Part shown: positions 18,683 to 26,036 of the stretch, piece by piece
Numbering within the stretch: position 1 is the stretch's first letter
Layout: the number at the start of each line of letters is the position of its first letter
Assembly: GCF_002813425.1 (NCBI RefSeq)
Contig: NZ_PHUL01000001.1
Location: forward strand, 124,001-188,000
Direction of reading: 5' to 3'
DNA: 64,000 bases
Source: Cellulophaga sp. RHA19
Lineage (GTDB): Bacteria; Bacteroidota; Bacteroidia; Flavobacteriales; Flavobacteriaceae
Made by a program: the position numbers and the translations under genes
The notes under the pieces: model-generated
What the model was told of the DNA's origin: nothing
Seen by the model: only the letters and a program-made list of their open reading frames with translations
The model's database searches: none

Positions 18683-21079
18683 ATGCGCTACACGCTAACA
18701 ATACTATGTATTTTAGTGTCTCAGTCCTTTTTATTTGCTCAAGACTGCTCTAACATTCTTTTAGGAGAAGTGATAGATTTTCATGACAAAACACCTTTGA
18801 CAGACGCTATTATACAAGTAAGAGGAAACAAAAAACAAGTTTACACAGATGAATTTGGAAAATTCACCTTAACAAACCTCTGTAACGGTACTTTAGAGTT
18901 AGAAATTTCTCATCCAGAATGCACTACTCGTTTTATTACAGTAGAAATTAATGGAAACACCCACAAAAAAATAACTTTAGAACATCATTTAGAACAGTTA
19001 AATGAAGTTAAGGTTACAGGATCTACTATTACCGAAACAAATTCTGCTCAAGAGAAAATTTTAAAAACAGAACAATTAGAACGTTTTGGAAGTAGTAACT
19101 TAGGTGATGCACTTAAACAAATAAACGGAGTATCTAGCTTAAATACAGGTTCTAACATTGTAAAGCCAATAATACAAGGTCTAAGTGGTAGCCGCATACT
19201 TATAATTAATAATGGCACACGTATGCAAGATATGGAATGGGGTGCAGAACACGCCCCAAACATAGATATTAATGCTACCAACAAAGTAACCATTGTTAAA
19301 GGAGCTGCTGCACTACAATATGGTGGTGATGCCATAGGAGGAGTTATTTTACTTGGGCAGAATAGAATTCCTAAAAAAGACACTATTTACGGTAAAACAT
19401 TATTAAATGGAGTATCTAACGGCAGAGGCGGAAACATTTCTACCGAACTTACAAAAGCATATGAAAATGGTTTTTACATTAAAGGACAAGCATCTTATAA
19501 AAAATTAGGTGATGCAGAAGCTCCAGATTACATTTTATCTAACACAGGAGTTTCTCAATTTGGCGCTAGCATAGATTTTGGAAAACTTGGTTTTGAGAGT
19601 GGCTGGAATGCCTTTTACTCGTACTTTGATACAAACATTGGTATTTTAAGTGCATCTCACATAGGCAATGTAGACGATCTAATAACCGCTATTAATAGTG
19701 ATGAGCCAAGCAAAATAAGCAGCTTTACCTATAATATTAAAGAACCTAGACAAAGTGTGAAACACCATTTAGGAAAACTTAAGTACTATAAGCGTTTTGA
19801 AGGCATAGGAAAACTAAATGTACAATATGACATACAACAAAATCATAGATTTGAGTATGATATACGTGTTGGTGACGACAAGGGAAAAGCCTCTTTAGAT
19901 CTTAAGCTCACAACACAAACACTAGCTGCAGATATAAATATTGACGCTTTTGAAAAGCAAAAGTTTTCATTTGGAATTGTAGGTAGATATCAAGAAAATT
20001 TTCCTGATCCAAAAACTGGTGTACGTCGTTTAATTCCTGACTACGAAAAAGTAGATTTTGGAGTTTTTGCAACTACTGAATATAAACTTTCTGATGCCAC
20101 TACTCTAGATGCCGGTATTAGGTACGATTACAGTAAAATTGATGCTCAAAAATTTTACATAACATCTAGATGGGAAGAACGAGGTTATGATGAAGATTAT
20201 AGCGATATAGTTGTTAGCGATCGTGGCACTCAGCTTTTAGTAAACCCTAAATTTAACTACCATAATTTTTCTGCATCTGCTGGCCTAAAACATAAGTTCA
20301 GCAATGAAAATCAATTTAGATTTAATTATACATTAGCGCAACGCGCTCCAAATCCAGCTGAATTATTTAGCGATGGTCTTCATCATTCGGCTGCCCGAAT
20401 TGAATTAGGAGATTTACGTATAAAAAGTGAAACATCACACAGAGTATCCGCAAGCCTAGGAAAAAACACATACACGTGGGGCTACGGGATTGAACCTTAC
20501 TTAAATTTAATTAATGACTTTATTTTTATAGAGCCAACAGGAGTAGAATTCTCTTTACGAGGAGCATTTCCTGTATGGGAATACAGACAAACAGATGCAC
20601 GTATGCTTGGTGTAGATGCATCTATCTATAATAATTGGACAGATAACTGGAGAACAGATCATAAATTTTCTATAGTTAAAGGTGTAGACAGGTCTAGCAA
20701 CACTGCTTTAATTAACATCCCTTCTGCACGTTTACAAAATGGAATTGCATTTACAAAACAAGAGTGGCATAACTTTACTATTGGACTACAGAGCGAGTAT
20801 GTTTTTCGTCAAAACGAATATCCTGACAATATTATGGTTTACTCACCACAGCAAGACCAAGAAGTGGAACTAAATATAAACACTGCACCAGATGCTTACC
20901 ACCTATTAAAATTAGACACAGAAATGAAGTTTAACTTAAAAAACAGCAAAGCACTAACTGTTGGTCTAGGCATAAACAATTTATTAGATACAGAATATAG
21001 AGACTACCTTAATAGACAACGTTATTTTACAGACGATTTAGGAAGGTCTTTTATACTTAGATTAAAATTTAATTACTAA
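18683..21079 (+). CDS. TonB-dependent outer-membrane receptor, probable metal or metallophore uptake
   Basis: A 798-residue outer-membrane transporter. A signal peptide (1-19, ending LFAQ) is followed by a carboxypeptidase-regulatory-like beta-sandwich at about 25-100, the plug domain at about 115-225 with QGLSGSRILIINNG and the conserved DAIGGVI box, and then a 22-strand barrel ending in aromatic FNY as Omp85 substrates do. The plug resembles receptors of the zinc/copper (ZnuD-like) branch rather than SusC, and no SusD gene is adjacent. Neighbouring small Cys/His and acidic proteins also suggest a metal substrate. The substrate assignment is inference. Confidence 0.88.
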   Translation: MRYTLTILCILVSQSFLFAQDCSNILLGEVIDFHDKTPLTDAIIQVRGNKKQVYTDEFGKFTLTNLCNGTLELEISHPECTTRFITVEINGNTHKKITLEHHLEQLNEVKVTGSTITETNSAQEKILKTEQLERFGSSNLGDALKQINGVSSLNTGSNIVKPIIQGLSGSRILIINNGTRMQDMEWGAEHAPNIDINATNKVTIVKGAAALQYGGDAIGGVILLGQNRIPKKDTIYGKTLLNGVSNGRGGNISTELTKAYENGFYIKGQASYKKLGDAEAPDYILSNTGVSQFGASIDFGKLGFESGWNAFYSYFDTNIGILSASHIGNVDDLITAINSDEPSKISSFTYNIKEPRQSVKHHLGKLKYYKRFEGIGKLNVQYDIQQNHRFEYDIRVGDDKGKASLDLKLTTQTLAADINIDAFEKQKFSFGIVGRYQENFPDPKTGVRRLIPDYEKVDFGVFATTEYKLSDATTLDAGIRYDYSKIDAQKFYITSRWEERGYDEDYSDIVVSDRGTQLLVNPKFNYHNFSASAGLKHKFSNENQFRFNYTLAQRAPNPAELFSDGLHHSAARIELGDLRIKSETSHRVSASLGKNTYTWGYGIEPYLNLINDFIFIEPTGVEFSLRGAFPVWEYRQTDARMLGVDASIYNNWTDNWRTDHKFSIVKGVDRSSNTALINIPSARLQNGIAFTKQEWHNFTIGLQSEYVFRQNEYPDNIMVYSPQQDQEVELNINTAPDAYHLLKLDTEMKFNLKNSKALTVGLGINNLLDTEYRDYLNRQRYFTDDLGRSFILRLKFNY

Positions 21080-21099
21080 CACTTAAACAATTGATAAAA

Positions 21100-21675
21100 A
21101 TGATTAAAAGAAACACAATTTTTAAAAACATTAGAAAAGCAAGTTTAATTGCATTCTCTAGTATTGCTTTAATTTCATGTTCTGATGACGACGACGCTCC
21201 AGAAGAACAAAATGAAGAAGAAGTAATAACAACAATAATAGTAAAACTTACACCGGAAGCAGAAGGAACAACACTTACCCTAATATCTAAAGATGATGAT
21301 GGTAGTGACGGACCTAACGCTCCTGTAGTTGATGTTGAGCAATTAGCCGCTAACACAACCTACAACGCTACTATTACCTTATTAAATGAAACTGAAAGCC
21401 CTGCTGAAGACATTACTTTAGAAGTTGAAGAAGAAGATGACGAACACCAATTCTTTTACACTGTATCTGGTGCTATTAGCAGTACAGAATACACAGACAT
21501 GGATGAAGATGGCAACCCTGTAGGCATAACGTTTACACTTACTACAGGAGATGCTGGCAATGGTACATTAGGCGTAACTTTAAGACACGAGCCTAAAAAA
21601 CCAAATGATGGTACTTTAGCAGATGCAGCTGGAGCAACAGATGTAGAGCAAACCTTTTCTCTAACTGTAGAGTAA
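21100..21675 (+). CDS. acidic lipoprotein of a TonB-receptor locus
   Basis: The product (191 residues from the ATG at 21100) has a signal peptide with lipobox ISC at about residues 26-28, then SDDDDAPEEQNEEE, an unusually acidic stretch. The rest is a beta-rich domain with repeated motifs (TYNATITLLNE, EHQFFYTVSG, TLRHEPKKP). I recall homologues named type 1 periplasmic binding fold superfamily protein placed next to TonB receptors in Flavobacteriaceae. The Asp/Glu clusters could bind divalent cations. A TTG at 21091 is a less likely start. It lies 20 bp after the receptor gene and is followed by a terminator. Confidence 0.78.
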   Translation: MIKRNTIFKNIRKASLIAFSSIALISCSDDDDAPEEQNEEEVITTIIVKLTPEAEGTTLTLISKDDDGSDGPNAPVVDVEQLAANTTYNATITLLNETESPAEDITLEVEEEDDEHQFFYTVSGAISSTEYTDMDEDGNPVGITFTLTTGDAGNGTLGVTLRHEPKKPNDGTLADAAGATDVEQTFSLTVE

Positions 21676-21700
21676 TTTACTCTTAAAATTTAAAACTAAA

Positions 21701-21728
21701 AACTCCCAGATTTCTCTGGGAGTTTTTT
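21701..21728 (+). terminator. Rho-independent terminator after the TonB-receptor locus
   Basis: A 10-bp stem AACTCCCAGA/TCTGGGAGTT (21701-21710 and 21715-21724) has a TTTC loop and a run of six T on the plus strand. It is followed on the other side by the convergent gldC gene and may act in both directions. Confidence 0.88.
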
Positions 21729-21750
21729 AATTATAATAACTTAAATAATG

Positions 21751-22089
21751 CTAGTCTTTTTTAAGCTCTAGCTTATCTGCAAAATATTCGCAAAAGTCTT
21801 TCATTGTAGCAGTCATTTTTTCGTCTTGTGTAGCCTTTAAAAAAGTATCAGACATAGATACTAAGGTTTGATGAAAAAATACTTTCATTTCATCTACAGG
21901 CATATCTTTAGTCCATAAGTCTATTTTTAAAGATTCTTGGTTTTTACTATCCCATACAGATAAAAGCATTGCTTTTGCTTCTTCATTCTCTATTCCTCCG
22001 TCCTGTGCAGACCAGTTTAAGGTCTCTGGCACTCTGTTTTCATCTAGACCAACAGTTAACTTAATTTCTGATGTATGTATTTTTGACAT
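21751..22089 (-). CDS. gldC: gliding motility protein GldC
   Basis: GldC is a small (112 residues) soluble protein of the Flavobacterium gliding machinery. The N-terminus SKIHTSEIKLTVGLDENRVP followed by NWSAQDGG is characteristic; the C-terminal half is helical (MKDFCEYFADKLELKKD). In Flavobacterium johnsoniae gldC lies directly downstream of gldB and enhances but is not essential for gliding; the same order is seen here with the two genes abutting (stop of gldB at 22090). Presence of the pair predicts gliding together with the type IX secretion system, whose other genes are outside this window. Confidence 0.94.
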   Translation of the reverse strand: MSKIHTSEIKLTVGLDENRVPETLNWSAQDGGIENEEAKAMLLSVWDSKNQESLKIDLWTKDMPVDEMKVFFHQTLVSMSDTFLKATQDEKMTATMKDFCEYFADKLELKKD

Positions 22090-23055
22090 TTATCTTTGTG
22101 GTTTATAATTAGATTTTTTAAAAATTTCTTCAGCAGGCAAGCTCAACATTTGCTGTAAAGTCACCTCATTATTATTCATAAAAGAACGTACAATTTGCCA
22201 ACCCAAAAAGCGCCCTAATCTTCCTGGCGACTCAATATCTAACTCCAACTGAAACTTAGAGAAAGGAGCCGGATCCAAAAAACGCTTATTTAAATCCTTA
22301 TCTGTACTATACAAGTATTGATTTTCTATAAAATTACGCCAAATTGGTTCTTCATTTGCAAAGGCCCAATCTAAATCTTCCTCACTATACTTTATTTTTT
22401 CTGCATCTGTCACAAAAGGTATTAACTTATCTTTTACATATAACTCTTTACCATAATAGACCAATTGCGCCAAAAAAGTTCTATCTCTTGCAGGATAAGG
22501 CACAACTTTTTTAGCAAAAGCATTAGCCACATCTGTAATTAAATATTTTTTACTTAAACCTTCAGCAATATAATTTTGTAGTCCTTGGTAAAATTTATGA
22601 TCAGCACCTAAGTAATTATCCAAACCCAACAGCAAAAGCTTATTTGTTAGTATAACAGGACTAGCATAATTAACATCAGAAATAACCGTAATTACCTTAG
22701 GTTCTACTTCTTCAGGAAAGTAATATTTTACGTGTTGGTAAAATAACCTTAAGTCTTGTTCCTCTTTTTTAAAATCGCCAAAAGCAATATTAACTTCTTT
22801 TAACAAAGAAATTTGTAATGTATCTCTTAATTTCTCGACCCATAAACTATCTGGATATTGTGCAGGAAATAAGTAGGGGTACTTTTCCTTTAATACAGGA
22901 ATATCAGCTGGTTTTGCATCAGCTATTTCCCTATCAAACCTAGCAACATCTAGTGTTACATTAACTTTAGCTATCTGTTTTTCTTCTTTAGATTCTTGTT
23001 TACAGCCTACAAAAAAGGCAAAAACAAAAAAAAGTATATAAAATGGTTGTTTCAT
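22090..23055 (-). CDS. gldB: gliding motility lipoprotein GldB
   Basis: GldB is a lipoprotein required for gliding and chitin use in Flavobacterium. The N-terminal signal peptide ends in a lipobox FVGC with Cys at about residue 18. The mature part shows conserved pieces FPAQYPDSLWVEKL, AFGDFKKEE and DYLGADHKFYQGL in the middle, and ESPGRLGRFLGWQIV near residue 280. The length of 321 matches homologues. The protein family has a distant relation to zincin-type peptidases (DUF2268-like), but I see no clear HExxH. It is directly followed by gldC; an exact TAnnTTTG box lies upstream at 23116-23123. Confidence 0.94.
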   Translation of the reverse strand: MKQPFYILFFVFAFFVGCKQESKEEKQIAKVNVTLDVARFDREIADAKPADIPVLKEKYPYLFPAQYPDSLWVEKLRDTLQISLLKEVNIAFGDFKKEEQDLRLFYQHVKYYFPEEVEPKVITVISDVNYASPVILTNKLLLLGLDNYLGADHKFYQGLQNYIAEGLSKKYLITDVANAFAKKVVPYPARDRTFLAQLVYYGKELYVKDKLIPFVTDAEKIKYSEEDLDWAFANEEPIWRNFIENQYLYSTDKDLNKRFLDPAPFSKFQLELDIESPGRLGRFLGWQIVRSFMNNNEVTLQQMLSLPAEEIFKKSNYKPQR

Positions 23056-23115
23056 TTAAAAGTAATTACAGTAACATTTTAATATTTAACTGTTACAGTT
23101 TATTTTTACAGGATA

Positions 23116-23123
23116 CAAAGTTA
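23116..23123 (-). promoter_or_regulatory. gldB promoter -7 box
   Basis: The minus strand reads TAACTTTG, matching TAnnTTTG, 61 bp upstream of the gldB ATG. No TTG is found at the -33 distance. Confidence 0.45.
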
Positions 23124-23151
23124 ACAGTTTTCAACGTAATAAAGGAATTCT

Positions 23152-23940
23152 ATGCAAACAGAAAAAGTAACAGACCATATTGTTAATTGGCTTAAGGATT
23201 ATGCAACAAAAGCAAACATTAAAGGATTTGTAATAGGTATATCTGGCGGAATAGATTCTGCCGTTACATCTACGTTGTGTGCCAAAACAGGATTAGAGTT
23301 ACTTTGCTTAGAAATGCCTATACACCAAGCAGAAAGTCAAGTTACCAGAGCTAGCAAACACATAGACTGGTTACAAAACAATTTTGCCAATGTAAAAAGA
23401 GAACAAGTTAATTTAACACCTGTATTTGACAGCTTTATAGACACGTTACCAAATGTAGCTAATGAGGAAGATAGATTTTTATCTTTAGCAAACGCAAGAG
23501 CAAGGTTAAGAATGACAACTTTGTATTACTTTGCAGGATTAAACGGCTACTTAGTTGCAGGCACAGGTAATAAAGTTGAAGACTTTGGCGTAGGGTTTTA
23601 CACTAAATACGGAGATGGCGGAGTTGACTTAAGTCCTATTGCAGATTTAATGAAAAGTGAAGTATATGATATAGCAAAAGTAGCTGGCATTAACTCTGAC
23701 ATTATTAATGCTGCACCTACAGACGGTCTATGGGGAGATGACAGAACTGATGAAGATCAGATTGGAGCATCATACCCGGAGCTAGAGTGGGCAATGATAG
23801 AAGACGCTAAAGGAAACACAAAAGATAATTTTACAGGAAGACAACAAGAAGTCTTTATTTTATACAAAAAACTAAACAGTGCTAACCAGCACAAGATGAA
23901 TCCAATACCAGTTTGTGAGATTCCAAATGACTTAAAATAG
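23152..23940 (+). CDS. nadE: NH3-dependent NAD+ synthetase
   Basis: NadE amidates nicotinate adenine dinucleotide to NAD+ with ATP, the last step of NAD synthesis. The N-type ATP pyrophosphatase loop SGGIDS is at residues 31-36; GTGNKVEDFGVGFYTKYGDGG (about 144-164) and PTDGLWGDDRTDEDQIGA near 189 bind substrate and the adenylate intermediate. At 262 residues it has only the synthetase domain and no glutaminase domain, so it should use free ammonia. It is divergent from gldB. Confidence 0.96.
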   Translation: MQTEKVTDHIVNWLKDYATKANIKGFVIGISGGIDSAVTSTLCAKTGLELLCLEMPIHQAESQVTRASKHIDWLQNNFANVKREQVNLTPVFDSFIDTLPNVANEEDRFLSLANARARLRMTTLYYFAGLNGYLVAGTGNKVEDFGVGFYTKYGDGGVDLSPIADLMKSEVYDIAKVAGINSDIINAAPTDGLWGDDRTDEDQIGASYPELEWAMIEDAKGNTKDNFTGRQQEVFILYKKLNSANQHKMNPIPVCEIPNDLK

Positions 23941-24110
23941 TCAGTCATCGCAGATTATGTATTGTAAAACGAAAAAAAGTTAAATAATAGTAAATTCTAA
24001 CAAAAAAGTTCCATTTTTGTTGAACAAACATACAATTTAACCTTACATCACTTGTCAGAATAAATTTAACATTGACAGGTTATGCTTAAATTTAATTAAA
24101 ACCAAAAAAA

Positions 24111-24740
24111 ATGAAAACAGTATTTATTGCAGATAGTCACCCTGTTGTGCAAGTGGGCATTACGCAGATGTTGAGTATAGAGACGGGCTTTAAAGTTATT
24201 GGCACTGCTAGAACTTCATCAGAACTTTTTGAGAAGCTGGAAAATGAAACTCCAGATATCTTAATGTTAGAGATGGATTTCCCTGAAATTAACGGGATTG
24301 CTTGTTTAAGAAAAATGAAGAAGAATCATCCAGACGTAAAAGTACTTATGTACAGTGGACAGTCTGAGGATGTTTATGCTATTAGCTCTATTAGAGCTGG
24401 TGCGCAAGGATACTTATCTAAAAACGCAGATTTAGATTATATAGTAGCTGCATTAGAAAAAATTAGTGATGGAAAAATGTTTATCACTAACGAACTAGCG
24501 CAAAGACTAGCTTTTGATGAAGGCACACAAAAACCTAGAAGATTATTTAGAAAACTATCTACAAGAGAGATAGAAGTTTTAAAAATGCTTGCTAGCGGAA
24601 AAAGAAATAAAGATGTTGCATTAGGTCTTGGCTTAAATGAAAAAACCATTAGCACTTACAAAGCTCGTTTAATGAAAAAATTAAACGTAGATAATATGGT
24701 AGACTTATTACAACAAGCAAAAGCATTAGATATTTTTTAG
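24111..24740 (+). CDS. LuxR/NarL-family response regulator with atypical receiver (Glu54)
   Basis: A 209-residue two-domain regulator: receiver (about 1-120) and LuxR-type helix-turn-helix (about 145-205, LSTREIEVLKMLASG then NEKTISTYKARLMKKL). Receiver landmarks are Asp8 (followed by Ser9 rather than a second acid), Ser82 and Lys104, but the phospho-acceptor position holds Glu54 (DILMLEMDFP, where the family has D at the E). Glu often mimics phospho-Asp, so the protein may be constitutively active or controlled without phosphorylation. No histidine kinase is adjacent. A strong terminator follows. Confidence 0.92.
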   Translation: MKTVFIADSHPVVQVGITQMLSIETGFKVIGTARTSSELFEKLENETPDILMLEMDFPEINGIACLRKMKKNHPDVKVLMYSGQSEDVYAISSIRAGAQGYLSKNADLDYIVAALEKISDGKMFITNELAQRLAFDEGTQKPRRLFRKLSTREIEVLKMLASGKRNKDVALGLGLNEKTISTYKARLMKKLNVDNMVDLLQQAKALDIF

Positions 24741-24763
24741 TAAACTAAATTACTAGATCTAAT

Positions 24764-24794
24764 AAAAAAAGCCAGCTATAAGCTGGCTTTTTTT
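24764..24794 (+). terminator. Rho-independent terminator after the response regulator
   Basis: A perfect 14-bp stem of seven A plus GCCAGCT pairing with AGCTGGC plus seven T has a 3-nt loop and extends into a T tract. It is symmetric and may work both ways. Confidence 0.9.
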
Positions 24795-24845
24795 ATTTAC
24801 TTATTTGTCATAACACAATTAGTATTTAACTTAAGGTAATTTGCA

Positions 24846-24853
24846 TAAATTTG
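24846..24853 (+). promoter_or_regulatory. promoter -7 box for the MBL-fold gene
   Basis: TAAATTTG is an exact TAnnTTTG match. It lies 27 bp before the ATG at 24881 and overlaps the in-frame TTG at 24851, which is therefore unlikely to be the start codon. Confidence 0.55.
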
Positions 24854-24880
24854 TACCTAGAAAACAATTTAGGTTCTAAA

Positions 24881-26014
24881 ATGCTAAAAAAAATATTTAG
24901 AAAAATAATGATTACAATTCTAATAATACTAAGCCTTTTAGTGGCTACCTACTTTATATTTACAAATTTTTATCCAAGTTTTGGCGGTGATGTTAGTAAA
25001 GAACGAAAAACTACATACCAAAAATCTAAGCAATATAAAAACAATAAATTTAACAACACCTTACCCGTACCTAAAGAGCTGAGCTTCTCTGAAACTCTAT
25101 CATTAGCCTATAAATTTTTTACGACTAAAGTTAAAAACGGAAGACCCCAAAAAGACTTAACTGTACACAAAATAGACTCAACCAATGTTGCTAATTATAA
25201 AAAAGGTACTCGTTTAATATGGTATGGTCATTCATCATTTTTATTACAAATTGATGGCAAAAACATACTATTAGATCCAATGTTAGGTAAAGTTGCAGCA
25301 CCACACTCACTCTTGGGGGCTAATAGATTTAACAGTGAATTTCCTTTAGCTCTAGAAAAATTAAATAAAATTGATGCTGTTCTTTTTTCTCACGATCATT
25401 ATGATCATCTAGATTATGAGACAGTAATAAAAATTAAAGATAAGGCACAACACTTTTATGTACCATTAGGAGTTGGTGTACACCTAGAAGCCTGGGGCGT
25501 GCCAACAACAAAAATAACAGAGCTAGATTGGTGGCAAGATACTAAGTTAAACAACTTAACTTTTGTTTGCACACCTGCGCAACATTTCTCTGGCCGTAAG
25601 TTTAACAACGGGCAAAGCACACTTTGGAGTTCTTGGGTTATACAATCTAAAGAAGATAACATTTACTTTAGTGGAGATAGTGGTTACGCACCACACTTTA
25701 AAGAAATAGGCAACATATATGGCCCGTTTGATATTGCTTTAATGGAATGCGGACAATACAACCAAATGTGGGCAGACATACATATGATGCCCGAAGAAAC
25801 AGCTCAAGCAGGCGTAGATGTGCAAGCTAAAAAAATTGTTCCTATACACTGGGCTGGCTTTAAATTAGCTTTACATAGCTGGACAGATCCTATTGTACGC
25901 GTTAAAGCAAAAGCTCTAGAATTAAACTTAGAGGTGCTAACTCCAGAAATTGGTGATGAAATTATAGTAAAAGACTCTATAAACAAAAGCACTAATTGGT
26001 GGGAGAAATATTAA
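24881..26014 (+). CDS. membrane-anchored MBL-fold metallohydrolase
   Basis: A 377-residue protein with an N-terminal transmembrane helix (about 9-28) and a metallo-beta-lactamase fold. The metal motif HxHxDH appears as SHDHYDH near residue 168, followed by the further ligands TPAQHFSGR, FSGDSGYAPHF (Asp) and VPIHWAGF (His). The arrangement fits the NAPE-PLD/RomA/UlaG-like branch, whose bacterial members hydrolyse phosphodiesters or are uncharacterised; the substrate is not predictable. The fold probably faces the periplasm given the anchor. The start at 24881 is set by the promoter box upstream. Confidence 0.88.
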   Translation: MLKKIFRKIMITILIILSLLVATYFIFTNFYPSFGGDVSKERKTTYQKSKQYKNNKFNNTLPVPKELSFSETLSLAYKFFTTKVKNGRPQKDLTVHKIDSTNVANYKKGTRLIWYGHSSFLLQIDGKNILLDPMLGKVAAPHSLLGANRFNSEFPLALEKLNKIDAVLFSHDHYDHLDYETVIKIKDKAQHFYVPLGVGVHLEAWGVPTTKITELDWWQDTKLNNLTFVCTPAQHFSGRKFNNGQSTLWSSWVIQSKEDNIYFSGDSGYAPHFKEIGNIYGPFDIALMECGQYNQMWADIHMMPEETAQAGVDVQAKKIVPIHWAGFKLALHSWTDPIVRVKAKALELNLEVLTPEIGDEIIVKDSINKSTNWWEKY

Positions 26015-26036
26015 AAATAATTATAAACTCATTTAA

